The position numbers and the translations under genes are program-made. The notes beneath the pieces were generated by a model. That model was not told the DNA's origin, made no database searches, and saw nothing but the letters and a program-made list of their open reading frames with translations. Below are positions 1 through 11,981 of a stretch of DNA of 64,000 nt, piece by piece. The stretch covers positions 744,001 through 808,000 of the forward strand of contig JAQFVV010000257.1 of NCBI GenBank assembly GCA_028023455.1, written 5' to 3'. Each line of letters starts with the position of its first letter. Positions within the stretch are counted from its first letter, which is position 1. Source of the DNA: Epiperipatus broadwayi. Taxonomy: Eukaryota; Onychophora; Udeonychophora; Euonychophora; Peripatidae.

Positions 1-2364
1 TAAGAAAAAAAATGCAAAATTTTTTATTTATGACCTACTGTGTCTTGCCTTATAAACATTAGCATTAACAGTGTCTATTTTACCACTATTGGAAAATGTT
101 CTAACAAGCAATTCATCAGACTTATTGAGCTATCCAGGTTGTACAAGATAGGCCACTTTTAAACAACAACTTCTAAATTCTTTTATTTGTATTGTAGGCA
201 CAGGAATCTATAAATAGGACTGATCAAACATGAAATCATTTGGTAAATACAATATCCTATTTGTAGTTTTAAAATAGTTCATTACTAATTGCACTGCTTT
301 TATCATAACTAAGGACTCCTAGTCTTTCAAATTGTGTACATCAATTCCCATTAAACATTGAAAACTTTTTAGCAAAAAAAGGGAAAAAAAATTAAAGTAA
401 GAAATGCTGTGCATGTAATTAAAAAATAGAATCATGATTGCATAACTCAAAATCCTGTTTAACACAGTTGCCGCAAAGAAATAACTTTCAATGTGAGAGG
501 CTAACAATAATAATTAGGTCTTCTATTAAATTATGTGACTAAAGACTATAAGTTTTAAAAAATAGAATATGAGAAAGAAAAGTGGAGATTTACAATAATT
601 TTCTGCTGGAGTTACTGCCTCATTTTAAATGATTAACATCTTAGCAGAAATTTGCAATTTGCCTTAATATCTGAAAGTCATTTCACTATTGATTATCTGT
701 GATCTCTATCAACCGTCACTCTTTAGCCCCCAATAATGATATACATATATGTTTGTGAGGTGACTAAGCAATAGAGTACTAACTCAGGAAACAGTAACAT
801 TAACTTACCAGCTCAGTAATGAAATTTATTTTAGCATTCTGTATATAGAGCTTTATTACAAACTGCAGTAATAAATTATTTTACTGAAAACTATACCCTA
901 AAATACTTAAACTCATATTATTAATTTATAGTCCTAAAAGTTAGTTAATTTTTTTATTATTAATTTATAGTCCTAAAAGTTAGTTACTTTTTTTTATTTA
1001 AAAAAAAATCATATTTTACATGTGTTACTAGAATGTAAATAATATATTAATAATTATTTTAACTAATAGCACAAAGTATTTTCTTTATAAACAAGAAATA
1101 AATTTAAATTAGAAGAGAACAAATAAATAAATAAATAAAGATAGAACCACTAGATAATTTACAATATGAAGCCGTATAAAAATAAAAAAAAATAAAACTA
1201 TTTTCACTGTTTGGTTTATAAAATAAACATTTTAGTTGAGTTTAGACATGTTTTGAAAATTTCATTGTGCTTTTCTCTTTTTCCTATTAAATAACTTTGC
1301 TGCTTAACTCTTTTACCTTTTATATAAATACCAATACAGTAATGGGTTTTTGCTAATATAATAATTTATCTTTTAGTTTTTAAAATAAATTGCCAAACAT
1401 ATATTTTATTATCATGTAATCATTATACTTAAATGGAAGGGTTACTCTTACCCAGATCATTGTTTTCAACTGTTTTTATATCTTGCTTTTTTTTTAAATA
1501 GTCATATCCAATTATTTTCTAATATCATCCATTAACTTTTAGTTTTTTTTTTCTAACTTCATAAGTATTTTTTTTATCTTCACTTTTTTTAGTTCTTTTA
1601 TTTATTTATTTATTTTTTTAACTTTGCCTGTATTTTATTTTTATTTTAAAGCTTTTAAGTTTATTCTTTTCATGCTTCATAATTATTCAAGTTTCTACTC
1701 CATGTAAAAACTATATCTTTAAAGAAAACATTTTATAACACATTTTAAATGTCATCTTTAATAACTAGTTGAAGAATCTTTTATCCTTATTCAAATGTTT
1801 ATTTATTATAATTTTTATTCTGGTTTTCGTTTTTTTTTAATATTAGTTAATCAATTTCCCAAGAATTTTAAGATCATCTTGTTATTTTCATTAGTGGCTT
1901 TTACTCTTTCTGCATTATTTTCTTCATTTTTTAAAATTTTTTATATTTATTCACATTTATTTTTAAAACAATCTTTTTTTTTTACAATTTTATTAATTCT
2001 ATTGTCTATTTTATTAATTAATTTTATTTCTTTTTTATGTTCTCCAAAATATCATCATCAATTTAGATGTAATGAAATGATTTTCTCTCAAATTTAATTC
2101 CATTATTATTATAAGAATGACATTTAACAAACTTCTTTTAAATTAATTAGGAATGAACATCTTTATAACTTAAAAAAAAATACAAATAAGTGAAAGTATA
2201 AAATTGAATTATAGTAATATCTTTTGGCATATATTTAAATTTGGTGACTCATTACTTTTTTTGTCTCCATATTTTGTCTTTACATTATTATTATGTTAAT
2301 AGATCAATTTATATTATTTTTTTTCATAATAAATAATAAAAAAATATATACAACTTCTATATAA
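1..2364. other. AT-rich non-coding stretch
   Basis: No credible coding region is visible on either strand; the short open frames are low-complexity T- or A-rich translations without domains. The only structure seen is a 39-bp direct tandem duplication (about 918-956 and 957-990, each containing AGTCCTAAAAGTTAGTTA) and a short AAAT run near 1122-1139. It could be intron or intergenic DNA. Confidence 0.6.
918..990. repeat. 39-bp tandem duplication
   Basis: TAATTTATAGTCCTAAAAG occurs at 922 and again at 961, and the flanking TTAGTTA..TTTTTT also repeats. The two near-identical units of about 39 bp suggest a recent local duplication. Confidence 0.8.
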
Positions 2365-2507
2365 ATATATTAATAATTATACATAAAAAACCTTCTTCAG
2401 CACATGGTTTTGTGATCTTTTCAAATGTTAAGCATGATTAACATTTGAAAGGGCATAAAACTATGTACTGGAAAAAGGCTCTTTATGTATAATTATTATT
2501 AATATAT
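2365..2507. repeat. Imperfect hairpin repeat (arms ~65 bp)
   Basis: The left arm (2365-2429) and right arm (2440-2507) are inverted copies: AATAATTATACATAAA pairs with TTTATGTATAATTATT, and CTTTTCAAATGTT pairs with AACATTTGAAAGG. The loop is about 10 bp. Arms diverge by scattered mismatches and small indels. A foldback MITE or SINE-like hairpin is the simplest reading; no coding content is seen. Confidence 0.75.
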
Positions 2508-2550
2508 ATAATACAAATAAAATGTCCATCAATTAAAAAATTATTGTAAT

Positions 2551-2661
2551 AACAATAAAAATAATAAATATAATGGTAATAAACTATTATATACAGTCTT
2601 CTGCTGATTGAAAGAGTGTATATAATAATTTATCACCATTATATTTTTTATTTTTATTGTT
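2551..2661. repeat. Hairpin repeat (arms ~50 bp)
   Basis: AACAATAAAAATAATAAATA at 2551 is inverted at the right end (TTTTTATTTTTATTGTT to 2661). ATAATGGTAATAAACTATTA pairs with TAATAATTTATCACCATTAT, and TATACAGTCTT pairs with AAAGAGTGTATA. The loop is roughly 10 bp (CTGCTGATTG). It lies only 43 bp after the previous hairpin, so the two may belong to one composite foldback element. Confidence 0.8.
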
Positions 2662-4025
2662 CACAGAGGCAAAATTCTCCATACATGGTACCGGTCAAAA
2701 CATGTTTATCCATCTAACATGAGCTGGAACTCATAAAATGTACTTCAAATCCAGTCAAACCTGAGATTTAAGTCAGGGACCAGTTTGGATTTGAACCCAC
2801 CCTCTAAGCTCCAGATCAAACACTTAATGGATAACATAACAATGATGGCACATGAGAATTTATTTTAAATCTGGCCCTCTAGCAGAGCAGAGAAGACAAT
2901 GAGACATCTATTAACTATGACTTAACTAAAATATATATATGCATAGCTATATGTGTGGAAGTGGAGAAAAAGGAATTCAAACTACTCAAACAAATTAAGC
3001 AACAAAAATAGTTTAATATAATGACAAATTATTAATACATTTGTAAATTAATGGCATACATTAGTATGTGCATGAATGAGCGAATGGTCTAGCAAACGAT
3101 AGATAATTATATATTGTCATTCACACTATATTTTTCATATTCTCTTTATTAGCTAAATAATATATTATAAATAAACACACATCTTTGGTCGGTCCAATAT
3201 TAAGATGCCAATTGATTATTAGAAAGAATTTACATAAAATTCCTATTAATGCTTTGGGTTACAGTTCTGAAACATGGTGACTAATATTATTTTGGGGAGC
3301 ATTCCGAGATTCATTACAGATATAATATAAACCATTTTCAAACCATTATGATCGTGAAAATAAATAAAATACATTTGAAAATATATTTGATTACATGATA
3401 AAATACTTAGTGAAAATTCTTTTAATTAGTACTGGTAAGAAGAAAGCCTTTTCCCCCCAAGGCAAATACTATTAAATACATAAATAACAAATTATGATGA
3501 TGGGATTGTATAATAAGATTGAAATAAATTTAAGTAATAAAACTAATAGTAGTTGGCATTTTTATATATTTTGAGCAGAGTGCAATTTTAATATTAGAGC
3601 ATTAAAACTGGATCATGAAGCAAAAGAAATAATATGAAGAAGTTTGCAGTGCTGACATAATAGCAAAGAAATAACAGGAAATGTCATGCTTCTGGATGAA
3701 AGACGAAGTTAAGACTCCCTTCTTGGGCAGTACTTAGAGAAATGTGGATAGGTCATGCCGTGGACATCACCGACGTGCAAGCCTTTTATACGAAAAAAGT
3801 GGATAGGCATAGCATGTGCTAGACTTATGGGAATCACCACAAGAGGCCATTTTATACAAAATAAATGGTCCTGGGTAGGTATGCTATCCTGAGGAGAGGG
3901 CTTGAGAAGAAATTTGTGGGTTTGAACTTGTAACCCCCAGATTAAGAAGCACACATATATATATATAATCACAAAGATGAGCCGAATGTCAGTAATGCAG
4001 TACTAATGAATGTCATTAACGACAT
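2662..4025. other. Non-coding stretch with SINE-like segment
   Basis: No coding region is recognised. A tRNA-like segment on the minus strand (about 2770-2845) is listed separately. A second B-box-like match (GTTCAAACC, minus, near 3918-3926) is too weak to call. The rest is AT-rich and unstructured. Confidence 0.5.
2770..2845 (-). repeat. tRNA-like, possible SINE head
   Basis: Read on the minus strand, the segment contains GGTGGGTTCAAATCC (2787-2801), a good RNA polymerase III B box, preceded at roughly tRNA spacing by a weak A-box-like stretch. No complete cloverleaf can be folded by eye, so it is a tRNA-derived SINE remnant rather than a working tRNA. Confidence rests on the B box alone. 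Confidence 0.35.
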
Positions 4026-4250
4026 GAAATATGATTTACTGCTTTAAAATAAATGACCCTTGTTTGAATACCATAATTTCGACAAATAATATGCTATGCA
4101 ATTATATTATATATATAGAGGGAGATTTAGATTTCATTTACTAAAATATACATTTAGATTTGACCCCCCTTCTTTTTCTGATATTTAAAATAATTCAATC
4201 GCACCATCATAGTACAACAATTGAATATTTAAGCTTATACTATTTTAACT
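4026..4250 (-). mobile_element. Penelope-like element fragment
   Basis: This segment is homologous to 44175-44400, the 5' part of the Penelope-like ORF and its upstream flank. Shared blocks include GATTTACTGCTTTAAAA, CCTTGTTTGAAT, CATTTACTAAAATATAC versus CATTTAATAAAATATAC, and TTTAAAATAATTCAATC. On the minus strand it covers the first codons of the same frame, but a one-base loss breaks the reading frame. The reverse transcriptase and endonuclease are absent here. The fragment is inferred to be a truncated dead copy in the same orientation as the 43.7-44.2 kb copy. Confidence 0.75.
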
Positions 4251-7200
4251 CTTTCAGCTCTTTGAGCACTGCGAGCGCACATCAGGTGATTTTCAGATGA
4301 TGTTTTGTTTTCTTTCTTTACTGACGTAAAAGGTATAAATGTGACATAGATGAAAATACAATTGTTAGAAAGCTTCATGACATAGCTTTCAGAAAATGTT
4401 TATTTCAAAAAAATCGATTAAAATTTAAATTTTTGACAGCAGTTTTAATCAACCACAGTATTTAATTCTTTTGCCTTTTTTAATAATTTTTGTACTTATC
4501 ATGGAGTGATAAAAAACAAAAATAATTTACAGGGCTACAGATGACATACCTCCGGTACTATTAAAAAATGGCTGACAGAAGCGGTTGAATGTAATTTTGT
4601 AAGTAACATTAAAAAAATTTTATTTTTATTTTTTTAGTAAAAGCATAACATATTTTTATATAAATTATAATTTTTATTAATTATTTTTAGTTTGTAATTT
4701 GTGTGTGTTAGTTATTTACGTTCGTATTGTAACAGTCAGAAAACGTGTGACTCATAAACATAGTGCAGAATTTGACCACCATACAAAACAGCAGCACCAT
4801 CGAGTAGCGAAGCCACCCGTTGTACTGAGTTTGAACATAGTTTATCGGTTTCACAATACAATCCATGAAACAACGCATCTGAAGCGACATTAGTAAATAT
4901 TTCCTTAGGCATGGTGGTCAGTGATTTGCAAGAGACTCATGATTTTATTCTCGAGTTAGCCAATAATCAAACTAATATTAATTAAACATTCATATTTACA
5001 TAATTGAAGAAATATATAGAATGGGTATCGAATAAGTGAAACGTAACTGCAGACATATAGTTTAAAATTATTTATTAATACATTTTAATAAAATCATGGA
5101 CTAATAATATTTTATGGACTAACAGCTTCCGTAGCAGGATTTGCAACATGATTATATTTTAAAGAATACATTTATTTATTTGTTTACAAAAGTAATTATT
5201 TATTTGAGGGCGTAATCTAGCTACCTAAAATTCTCGAGTAAGTATTTCTAATGCATGCCTGGAGGGATTTATACCTTTGCAATGCAAGAGTCTAAAGTAT
5301 GGGTTACAAGAGTAATGGCAGACATATATTTATTTAATTAAAATATTTATTTATAACTAAGGGCAAACATTTATTTGAGAGTGATTTATGAAGATAATGC
5401 AGAGGCAGAGTGATATATAGAATAATAAAATTAAGTAAAGGAACACATGGTACGCTTTAGAAAGGCGATATGGAATGGCAGTATATTGAAACTGCAATGC
5501 TGCGAATGGGTTTATAAGAGTGTCGGGCTGGTCTCTGCCTCGACCCAACGAAGTAAGGTGTCACATAAGCATAACCAGGGACAAGCGGTCCATGTCGCAG
5601 TTTTGCCAGCTGGCTGCATGACGTGGTCAAATCCTATGGGAGCACCCATTATGCCCGCTTGTGTAGGACGACTGGGGTTAATTTCAACCCTGAAGAATCT
5701 GGAAATTTCATGGCAGAATGGGTCATCGCATCTCTAAAACATAACACATGTATACTGTATAAACGATTATGATGAGATTTAAATAAATTTCTGACTCAGC
5801 CCTACACTATCAACATTTACTAAAGAACGTTGGTGACTCTCAAAGAAATGTAATTTTCTGGAATTATTCATGATGATTTAATAAATACAAAACCTATATA
5901 AATTGGGAATTATTATAACTAATACGTCAGCCATTTGCGAAGTTGTAGACCCCTGCATTACCATAAATGAAGCATTGAATGCGTGTCGGTTTATATGAAA
6001 ATTAAATTATTTATGAAAGTAATGTTAATGAGATCTGACACGCATTCACTATTTCAAGCGATCATAGATTTAAACTTTGAATATTGAGACAATTATTAGC
6101 ATGCAATAATTAAATAATAAATATAGATAAAATGTAGATTTTAGAAATACGCACCCAAGAAAGATAGAATGAGGTAAGTTAGATTATTAGAGAAATTTAC
6201 ACATTAGGTTAATTATTCAATTTTAGTTATACAAATGATAGTTTTTACATTTTATAATTGAGATAAGTATTCTGAAGAAGAGCTATAGCATATTATTAGA
6301 GTACTCTAGAGTTTGAATACAGACAGGTACCTGTTTTATAAGAAGTTTTCTGATTCCATTAGTTTAGCAGCAAAAAGTTCATGAGTGGCAATTCTTTCTT
6401 GTATTTAGACGTTTCATTTTACTTTCACAGCAGCAGCAGCTTTCTCATTTATTTCAGTCAGCAGATCTTCATGGTTAATTTATGACGGGCAATGGAAAGT
6501 TCGGCATCCGATAGGCCATCTCCCGATGGAGAATAATCTAGGTGCTTTACTCGGTCATACCTTGGCAGGAACAAATTATTTTTATTATTTTTGGAGACTC
6601 TCAGTGATCGAGAGCAAAGCTAAAGTTTAAGTGAAATGTCTCCAGCAAGTCTAAGATGGCCTCTTTTTTTTATCTTGATCTTTCACATTTTTGTTAAGAT
6701 ATTTTAGGTTCTACTTAATCTGCCCTGAGGATAATCAATGCATTTTGTTGGTTTTTAATTAAAGAAAGCTGCTGTTCTATTGTTTACATTTTACATTTAC
6801 TAATTATACTTTGGGGAATTTTTCTTTAATTAATCTATTATCTATCACTGACCGATGCTTTTAAATTTCAAAAACAAAAAGGGAACATAAGATTATTTTA
6901 ACTTTTAATTAAATATTACATCAGATATTTTTAGAATTATTATTAAACGAAATTTAAACAAAGCAATAAATACGAACTTTATAATGCAAAATAAATGATT
7001 AAAATTATACAAAATTATATAACTAAAAAAAATCTAAATTATATTATTATATCCCCATTTATTGCCTTTAATTTGAGATCGAAATGTGTGCATGTCCATG
7101 CCGAATTCTACATATATTTATACATTTTTAATATTGCTACACACACAATTCGATACCAAAAAGTTTAAACTTGGGCGGGATAGACCGGTCAGTGAGAGAC

Positions 7201-7409
7201 GACAGAAAAAGGTGAAACTTAACATTCGAATACGAATCTTACTGTTTCAGTATATAATTAATATCTAACATAACTTTTAATGTTCTACACTTATAAAAAT
7301 AATGTTTTTCAAAAAGTATAATTTATTACGAAAATCATTAATTATGTTTATATATATAATATAATATGGTTTATAAGTAATTTGTTATAATTCCAATTCT
7401 TGTTTACGT

Positions 7410-7556
7410 TTTTCAAGTCGATAGCTAACAAATGATCTGTATGCAAATAAATTATATATACGTAATTCATGCTTTCGTTTTGGTATATGTTTCATAACAT
7501 TATTTTCAAGTCAATAGCTAACAAGTACACTATATGCAAATAAATTATATCTATGT
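7410..7556. repeat. 93-bp direct repeat pair
   Basis: TTTTCAAGTCGATAGCTAAC at 7410 recurs as TTTTCAAGTCAATAGCTAAC at 7503. Each is followed by a conserved ATGCAAATAAATTATAT block. About 50 bp is shared per copy, with moderate divergence. Confidence 0.75.
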
Positions 7557-7600
7557 AGTACAATAAATATAATAAGATAGCATCATAAATAATATAAGAA

Positions 7601-7683
7601 TCACTTGTGTGCATAAAGAATATAAACATAACTGGTGTCCATAAAGAATATAAACATCACTGATGTACACAAAAAATATAAAA
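7601..7683. repeat. 28-bp tandem array, three units
   Basis: Units start at 7601, 7629 and 7657, with the pattern TCACTTGTGTGCATAAAGAA then TATAAACA. The third unit is the most diverged. This is a minisatellite-like local array. Confidence 0.8.
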
Positions 7684-8295
7684 TGAAGAGATGAAACTCA
7701 TTTTATCATAGTGATATAGACAGTAGCCTACAATTTCTAGTTTTAGACAGACAAGAAGCCAATTGCTATGATGATTTCTTTTGTATCTTTTATTAGGATG
7801 AATCATTTTCTTTATAGATGCCTTTGACATTTAGAACATTTGGGGTACAAGATAAAAATGAAGAAGTCATATCCGACTTCTTTTGGATATTGTGAAGCTG
7901 TGGATTATCTCAAGTAAGACATGTTATACATGTTTGGAAAGATAGTTTTGTGAGGAATGCAAAGAAATTATCACTGAAGATGTATTTTCAATTTTAGTTA
8001 ATGTTACTTATCATATTATGAATAAACAATAAAATAACAAGTATTTTGGATGTGAAAATTTCTTCTTTTTCCTTATTTTTTATATAGTTATCACTATTTA
8101 TTTTATGTTTCTTTTTTCCTTAATGTTTCTAGTTTCTAGAACTGTAATTGTTTTTGCTCTAACATAATTAAAACTGAAGTTATTGTGAAAATTGTGTGTC
8201 AGGCCAGTATTTTAAAAAGTTCAATATGGCAGCTTGAAGCTGAATCAGTTAAGATTTCAGAAAAGAATAAAATAACTAGTAGATATATATTATAA

Positions 8296-8629
8296 TGGTT
8301 GGGGGAAATGTGGAATCTCTGTCTTACCATATCTGCCAAACAGGGTGCCACCAAGCTATTGGAACCTGGAAAATTTATATAGTAGGCAGATACGCACTGT
8401 TAAAGATCCAACTTTTACATATAAATTTTATTATGACCATCAGCCCTTGTCACTAGCTCATGGAGTAGCAGAGGTTTAAGCATATTTATTAAAATATATT
8501 TTTAATAAAGATTAAAAAAATAAACTAGATCACTGCCAGTAATAATAAAGAAAGATTTTATTCACGTATATATAGGTGACAATCCACAAACTTGAAAAAT
8601 AATTGCTATAAAAAATTATGCTTTATGTT

Positions 8630-8667
<38 letters not shown>

Positions 8668-9620
8668 TTTAATTTTTAATCTTAGAATGTTGAGCATAGA
8701 CAGGCCACCTAGACAATGCACTTAAAGGATTTTCAAAACATTTGACTCCAGGCTAAAAGTCTACAGCCACACCAACGCTCGCTTCCCGATATATATTAGT
8801 AACCAATGCAATGTGAACGTGTTAGCATAGAACCACACTGACAGGAATGTGCATCTGACAGCATGATATTATTTGAAGAACATGACCTTCATCCAGTACA
8901 GGAATGTACATCTGTCTGGCAAAGGAAACATGCATATAAAATAATAAAGAGAAAATGCTACATATGGATGGAGAGTGGTATATCTTGCTGACTTATAGTC
9001 CCTATCCATAGAGCTGAAAGGGTCAATGTCGTGGGAAGTACTCCATGTCCATTTCAATGCATTCAGTTGGGCACATTGCCCTGTGTGCTAGCACACTTCA
9101 CATTACATTGATATAAACATCCTTTTATCCCTCCACCAGCATTGACATGACTACAAAACAAATAGTCTGAAATCAAAACCCCTTTAAACTTGCATATGCT
9201 TAAATGAGTCTAAGCAGCCATCTACACTCAACTTAAATTTAAGTCAATTTAATAATTTACTTTATTAAAAAAGATATTTAGTTTAAGGTATTTAACTTAT
9301 TTTAAAATTACAGATTGTATTCAACCTATTTTTATATCAAATAATAGATTTGACCTATTTTTTTTTAAAATCTAATAATGCACAAATAATGATACGTGTT
9401 TGATTTTATCTTTAAATTTGTTTGCAATCACAAACTCCTGCCCTATTACAAACAGACCTTATACTAAGCATAAATATAAAAAATTATAATACATATTTTA
9501 AAAAGATTAATTTAAATTTTAGATAAGACTTTAAAATTGCAAAGTTTATAAAAAATAAAGTTCAGGTTTGATCAGGAAAGAAAGTCTATAGTTCATATTT
9601 AAAGGAAAATAAAGTTCAAA
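8296..9620. mobile_element. Repeat family 2, copy A (unclassified, ~1.3 kb)
   Basis: The segment is collinear in direct orientation with 26430-27610. Shared blocks include GAACCTGGAAAATTTATATA, TAGTAGGCAGATA, GTCACTAGCTCATGGAG, GAATGTTGAGCATAGACAGG, ACCACACTGACAGGAATG, CATCCAGTACAGGAATG and TCTGTCTGGCAA. An (ATT)n microsatellite at 8633-8666 lies inside this copy only. The minus-strand frame 8869-9057 has no known domain. No terminal inverted repeats, long terminal repeats or transposase were recognised, so the class is open; a non-autonomous DNA transposon is possible. Ends are approximate because similarity fades beyond 9620. Confidence 0.7.
8633..8666. repeat. (ATT)n microsatellite
   Basis: About eleven consecutive ATT units lie inside family 2 copy A. 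The equivalent position in copy B lacks the run. Confidence 0.95.
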
Positions 9621-10455
9621 GATTTTAAATTAAAGACAGGTTATATTTCATTTTTTATCATTTATAATTTATACTTTCCTTTCTCTGGGCTCATTCCTTT
9701 GCGATGAAGATCTGAGTTTATGCAAGGGCCATTTCTTGTGGACAATGACGATTTATGAAGCTTTATGATGATTTCTGAAGATGTTACCAATGGTTTGATC
9801 CTGGAATCCATGGATGAAGCTGTCTTTGGCCGGTCGACCGAAGGAATCATGACGAAACAGATTACATTTTTGGTAATGGTGACAATAACTTTTAATTTTT
9901 TTTTACTTTTCTGCAATGACACACAAATTCAAAATTCTACTTTTCTAATTAATTATTTGTTTTGAATTTTTCATTTTATAGTCCTGAAGCGTCTTATCTA
10001 GAAATGTGCGGATCAATCAAACATATTCAGTATATTTTCCTCTGTGGTCTATGTATATATCTTGGGTGGGAAAAGCAAGTCTTTTGTTTCTATTTCTCGA
10101 CTCTTATCTATTTCATAATAATCTTTTTAATGGTCATTTTGCCCGAAGGATCTGTTTGTAATTTTATTTTTAAGATTAAAAGGTTTTTTATTATATTTAT
10201 TTAAGATTAGAATCTTTGCTTCGATTTTAAAAAAAAATTTAAACTTATTTTATTTCAATATTTAAATAAAACTTATTAATAAATTAATAATTCATTATTT
10301 GAACATTTTGAACATCTGTGTTTTTAATTCAGTATTAGATATTTATAAAAAAATTAAGTACTAAAATTTAAATGTAATAATATATATATATATCCCAAAA
10401 TTTAAATGTAATAATATATATATATATCCCATTACAATATATAAAACAAATAAAT
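9621..10455. other. Non-coding stretch
   Basis: No recognisable gene is seen. Two overlapping short frames (minus 9662-9922 and plus 9765-9965) show no known domain and probably lie in decayed repeat sequence adjoining family 2. A perfect 34-bp duplication is listed separately. Confidence 0.5.
10363..10430. repeat. 34-bp perfect tandem duplication
   Basis: AAAATTTAAATGTAATAATA followed by (TA)n and CCC occurs at 10363 and again at 10397 with no mismatch seen. A very recent duplication or a replication-slippage product is likely. Confidence 0.9.
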
Positions 10456-11873
10456 CACTCTTTCAGAATTAAATAATATTAACAAAATAAATAAAGTTTC
10501 AGAGCATTAATTGGATTGAGTTCTGGATTCTCCCTGGGTGGAATTCAGAGTTAAACATATAACAAAATTTTATACTAAAACATAAAAAAAATGTTGCCTC
10601 ATAAAACAATCTGGTGAGTGTATAATTAATAATTATATTATATTTTAAGGGGATGTCAATAACCTTGATTCATGAAGGTTTACTTAAAAGGAAAGATTTT
10701 AAAAAATTCAGCTCATCAGATTGCTTGAGATTGGCATATTAATGATTAAAATAGACACATAAAATCAACTAAGAAAGTTAGAGCATATGAGAGAAAATTA
10801 GATTTATAGAAATTATTTAAGAACAAATTACATTTTACACAAAGTTGAATTAGTTATGAAAGAAATCTTGATGAGATTAGTTAGGCTAGATTTACTTTTA
10901 GGTGGCAGCTTGAAAATTTACCTTGCACCTTTTTAAGAGTTTGTATTAAAAGTCCAGCTCATGCATGGCAGTTCTTATGTTACAGCAAGCTTCCATTTAG
11001 CATTCCAGAGTTCTTTAGCTTTTCCTTCATTTCAGGGTAGCAGTTTGATGGTACATTAGTGGGAAAAATGACTCAAAAGGGTCCAAAATATGATTGGCAT
11101 CTATTCTATCATTATATTATATCTCAAAGTTGTGTGGAGTATTGATGACGACACAGTTCTCTCAGTAGTAGCTAATCTATTGGTGATTTAAAACCCAGCC
11201 ATTTTATACTCTGCTCAGGTATTTGAAGAATCCTTTCCATTTCTTGTCTCTAGTTCACACGTAATCTTTAATCTAACAGAAAATTTTCACATCTTTGTCC
11301 ATTGTTTTTGAAAGATGCAACTGTTAGATAACATTACAAAAATATATTCAAATTTATTTCCAGATTAGAAATAGATTTGACAAAAATGTTTATAACAAAA
11401 GAAAATCTTTAATTTTAATCCTCATTTTATTTTAAGTAAAAACTTTAATTAAAAATACCTTTCCCAGCTTAAAACAATAGTGTTTCCAACCCTTTAATTA
11501 TTTTTGGACAATTAATGGTTGCATCTTCCATCTTGGATTTTATAAAATCCAGTTTAATAGGGAAAAATACTTTAAAAAGAAAAAGTTGTATAAATGATAT
11601 ATAATAAAATATTTTAAAAAAATCAATATGTTTTTAGTATTTTACTCCTATATATATTTGAACTGCACCTAGGTACTTTAATAAAAAAAAGTAATAATTA
11701 ATAAAAAAGAATTAATAATAATTTTAAAAAATGTTATTGAAACATTAAAATTTTATAACTTAGGTGCACATCTCAAATATATACATAAAATATATATACA
11801 TGACAAAAGGAGCAGGATGGGATATAGGGTTTGAATACAGGTTAGTAGATGAAACCATGAAGCTCAATCTTAA
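10456..11873. mobile_element. Repeat family 1, copy A (unclassified, ~1.4 kb)
   Basis: The segment is collinear in direct orientation with 44444-46140 and then 50733-50936. Shared blocks run throughout: CACTCTTTCAGAATTAAATA, TCAGAGCATTAATT, GAGTTCTGGATT, CTTGAGATTGGCATATTAAT, GAAAGTTAGAGCATA, TTTAGCATTCCAGAGTT, CATCTTCCATCTTGGATTTT and GGGATGGGATATAGGGTTT-like text at the end. No coding capacity is seen. The copy ends at ATCTTA, where it meets the 3' end of the minus-strand CR1-type LINE. Terminal repeats were not identified, so its class is unknown. Confidence 0.75.
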
Positions 11874-11981
11874 TGTGATGTGATGTATTATGGCTTCTCC
11901 TTAAATGAAGTCAAGAATATCTCAGCAATTATGCCCAGATAAACCTGTTAGCCACTTTATTTTACATTTCCCACTCTAAAT

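Larger units (their letters stand above)
4251..8295. other. Non-coding stretch with small repeats
   Basis: No recognisable gene is seen. Short frames on both strands (4699-4893, 5447-5737, 7086-7268) show no known domain. Visible structure includes an inverted pair (TGAATGCGTGTC at about 5976 and GACACGCATTCA at about 6038), a 93-bp-spaced duplication near 7410-7556 and a 28-bp tandem array near 7601-7683. The block 6110-6670 has scattered weak resemblance to family 1 (10.7-11.1 kb), too weak to call. Confidence 0.5.

Noticed and set aside
1795-2097. 100-codon hydrophobic open frame
   Set aside because: It translates T-rich simple sequence (Phe/Leu/Ile/Ser runs) and has no domain, homologue cue or splice context.
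3880-3955. Possible SINE with B-box-like GTTCAAACC on the minus strand
   Set aside because: Only one degenerate box is visible and no A box at the right spacing.
4240-4300. PiggyBac-like end TTAACTCTTTCAGCTC
   Set aside because: No matching inverted end with TTAA was found nearby.
4699-4893. Overlapping open frames on both strands
   Set aside because: Both are about 60 codons, mutually exclusive, and neither shows a recognisable motif.
5447-5737. 96-codon frame in slightly GC-richer DNA
   Set aside because: No domain, no splice sites and no similarity to a known family by eye; probably decayed repeat sequence.
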